Source: an uncultured Ruminococcus sp. (GTDB taxonomy: Bacteria > Bacillota > Clostridia > Oscillospirales > Ruminococcaceae). From it: 60,593 bases of DNA. Made by a program: the position numbers and the translations under genes. The DNA is taken from positions 1 through 60,593 of the forward strand of contig CALESG010000092.1 of NCBI GenBank assembly GCA_937907215.1, written 5' to 3'. Below, piece by piece: positions 60,232 to 60,593 of the stretch (position 1 is the stretch's first letter; each line of letters opens with the position of its first letter). The notes under the pieces are model-generated. The model saw only the letters and a list, made by a program, of their open reading frames with translations. It made no database searches and was not told where the DNA came from.

Positions 60232-60593
60232 ATGAATTCTGAAAAGTTTGCGGAGTTTGAAGATGATTTTTCTAACAAAGCGTCAGCTGAAATAAAAAAA
60301 CAACTCAAAAAAGATAAGGCAGATACAAAATGCTATCTGCTTTTGTCATTTTTTGTGCCATGCATTTTAGTGGGAATATGCTGGATATTTATGGGCGTTC
60401 ATCCTTTTGGTGACAGGCAGATACTTGTAACAGACTTCTGGCATCAATATTTTCCTTTTGCAAATATACTTCATGGAAAACTCAGAAGTTTTTCATCATT
60501 GCTTTATACATGGCAATCTGGATTAGGCTCTAATTTTATAGCTATGATGGCATATTATGCAGCAAGTCCACTGAATCTTTTGACTATTCTTAT
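60232..60593 (+). CDS. YfhO-family membrane protein, N-terminal part (continues beyond window)
   Basis: ATG at 60232 with TGAGGTG upstream opens a frame to the window end (120 codons). After a charged cytoplasmic start, a membrane helix (about 34-55) leads to the segment VTDFWHQYFPFANILHGKL, then TWQSGLGSNF and SPLNLLT, the pattern of YfhO/GT-C-like proteins thought to glycosylate cell-surface polymers such as lipoteichoic acid. It is 14 bases after ecfT. Confidence 0.75.
   Translation, partial: MNSEKFAEFEDDFSNKASAEIKKQLKKDKADTKCYLLLSFFVPCILVGICWIFMGVHPFGDRQILVTDFWHQYFPFANILHGKLRSFSSLLYTWQSGLGSNFIAMMAYYAASPLNLLTIL

Noticed and set aside
1..60593. CRISPR array, tRNA or rRNA genes, phage or transposase genes
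   Set aside because: None seen: no regularly spaced repeats, no tRNA-like cloverleaf recognised in the gaps, no integrase or transposase motif among the proteins.

Overview
The window looks like chromosome of an AT-rich, spore-forming, anaerobic Firmicute of the Ruminococcus / Oscillospiraceae type. The pointers are a GH5 cellulase ending in a dockerin, sporulation genes (ylbJ, yqfC, yqfD), the dgt-dnaG-rpoD (sigA) order, a Trp T-box, a flavodiiron protein, an ECF transporter and consensus sigma-A promoters with AGGAGG-type ribosome binding sites. I see no tRNA, rRNA, CRISPR array, phage or transposase gene. Species cannot be fixed by eye.

Layout. 1-1.2 kb: end of a dockerin-bearing cellulase, then dCMP deaminase. 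1.3-4.7 kb: an acidic lipoprotein, then ylbJ divergent from yqfC-yqfD with sigma-E-like promoters between. 4.7-9.8 kb (minus): rpoD, dnaG, HD dNTPase, YigZ family, rpmE with a structured leader. 10-13 kb: MOP flippase, YbaK deacylase, a membrane protein. 13.3-18.5 kb: GNAT, then a BceRS-BceAB peptide sensing/detoxification module with a palindromic operator. 18.7-21.1 kb: TetR-ABC-FtsX operon. 21.2-28.8 kb: maf, DUF4317, a small protein, then DUF951-prfA-tsaC-coaE-M18 peptidase-FNT channel. 29-37.5 kb: a 1009-aa ATPase/permease fusion, thioesterase, SpoU methyltransferase, and a three-gene zinc-ribbon / FHA-ABC / ABC-2 cassette. 37.6-46.2 kb: T-box-controlled trpB, ASCH protein, sensor-only membrane protein with a phosphoglycerate mutase, AEC transporter, GH1 glucosidase, flavodiiron protein. 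46.4-51.5 kb (minus): a MacAB-like operon with two adaptors. 51.9-60.6 kb: pheA, ruvCAB, glmM, methyltransferase, ecfA1-ecfA2-ecfT and the start of a YfhO-like gene.

The structure not explained by genes is mainly a family of intergenic elements. Four (about 143-164 bp, near 23.0, 32.9, 33.9 and 51.8 kb) share AGARC...GYTCT terminal inverted repeats, are imperfect palindromes throughout, and carry a central short hairpin whose stem differs between copies with pairing preserved. Shortened relatives lie near 13.1, 15.6 and 42.2 kb and a single arm near 34.1 kb. A second repeat, 63 bp, occurs twice (9.4 and 32.7 kb), each time beside a terminator hairpin.

The most system-like gene sets are the FHA/zinc-ribbon ABC cassette (34.2-37.5 kb), which resembles a split Rv1747-type exporter, and the double-adaptor efflux operon (46.4-51.5 kb) with a 23-bp palindrome at its promoter.
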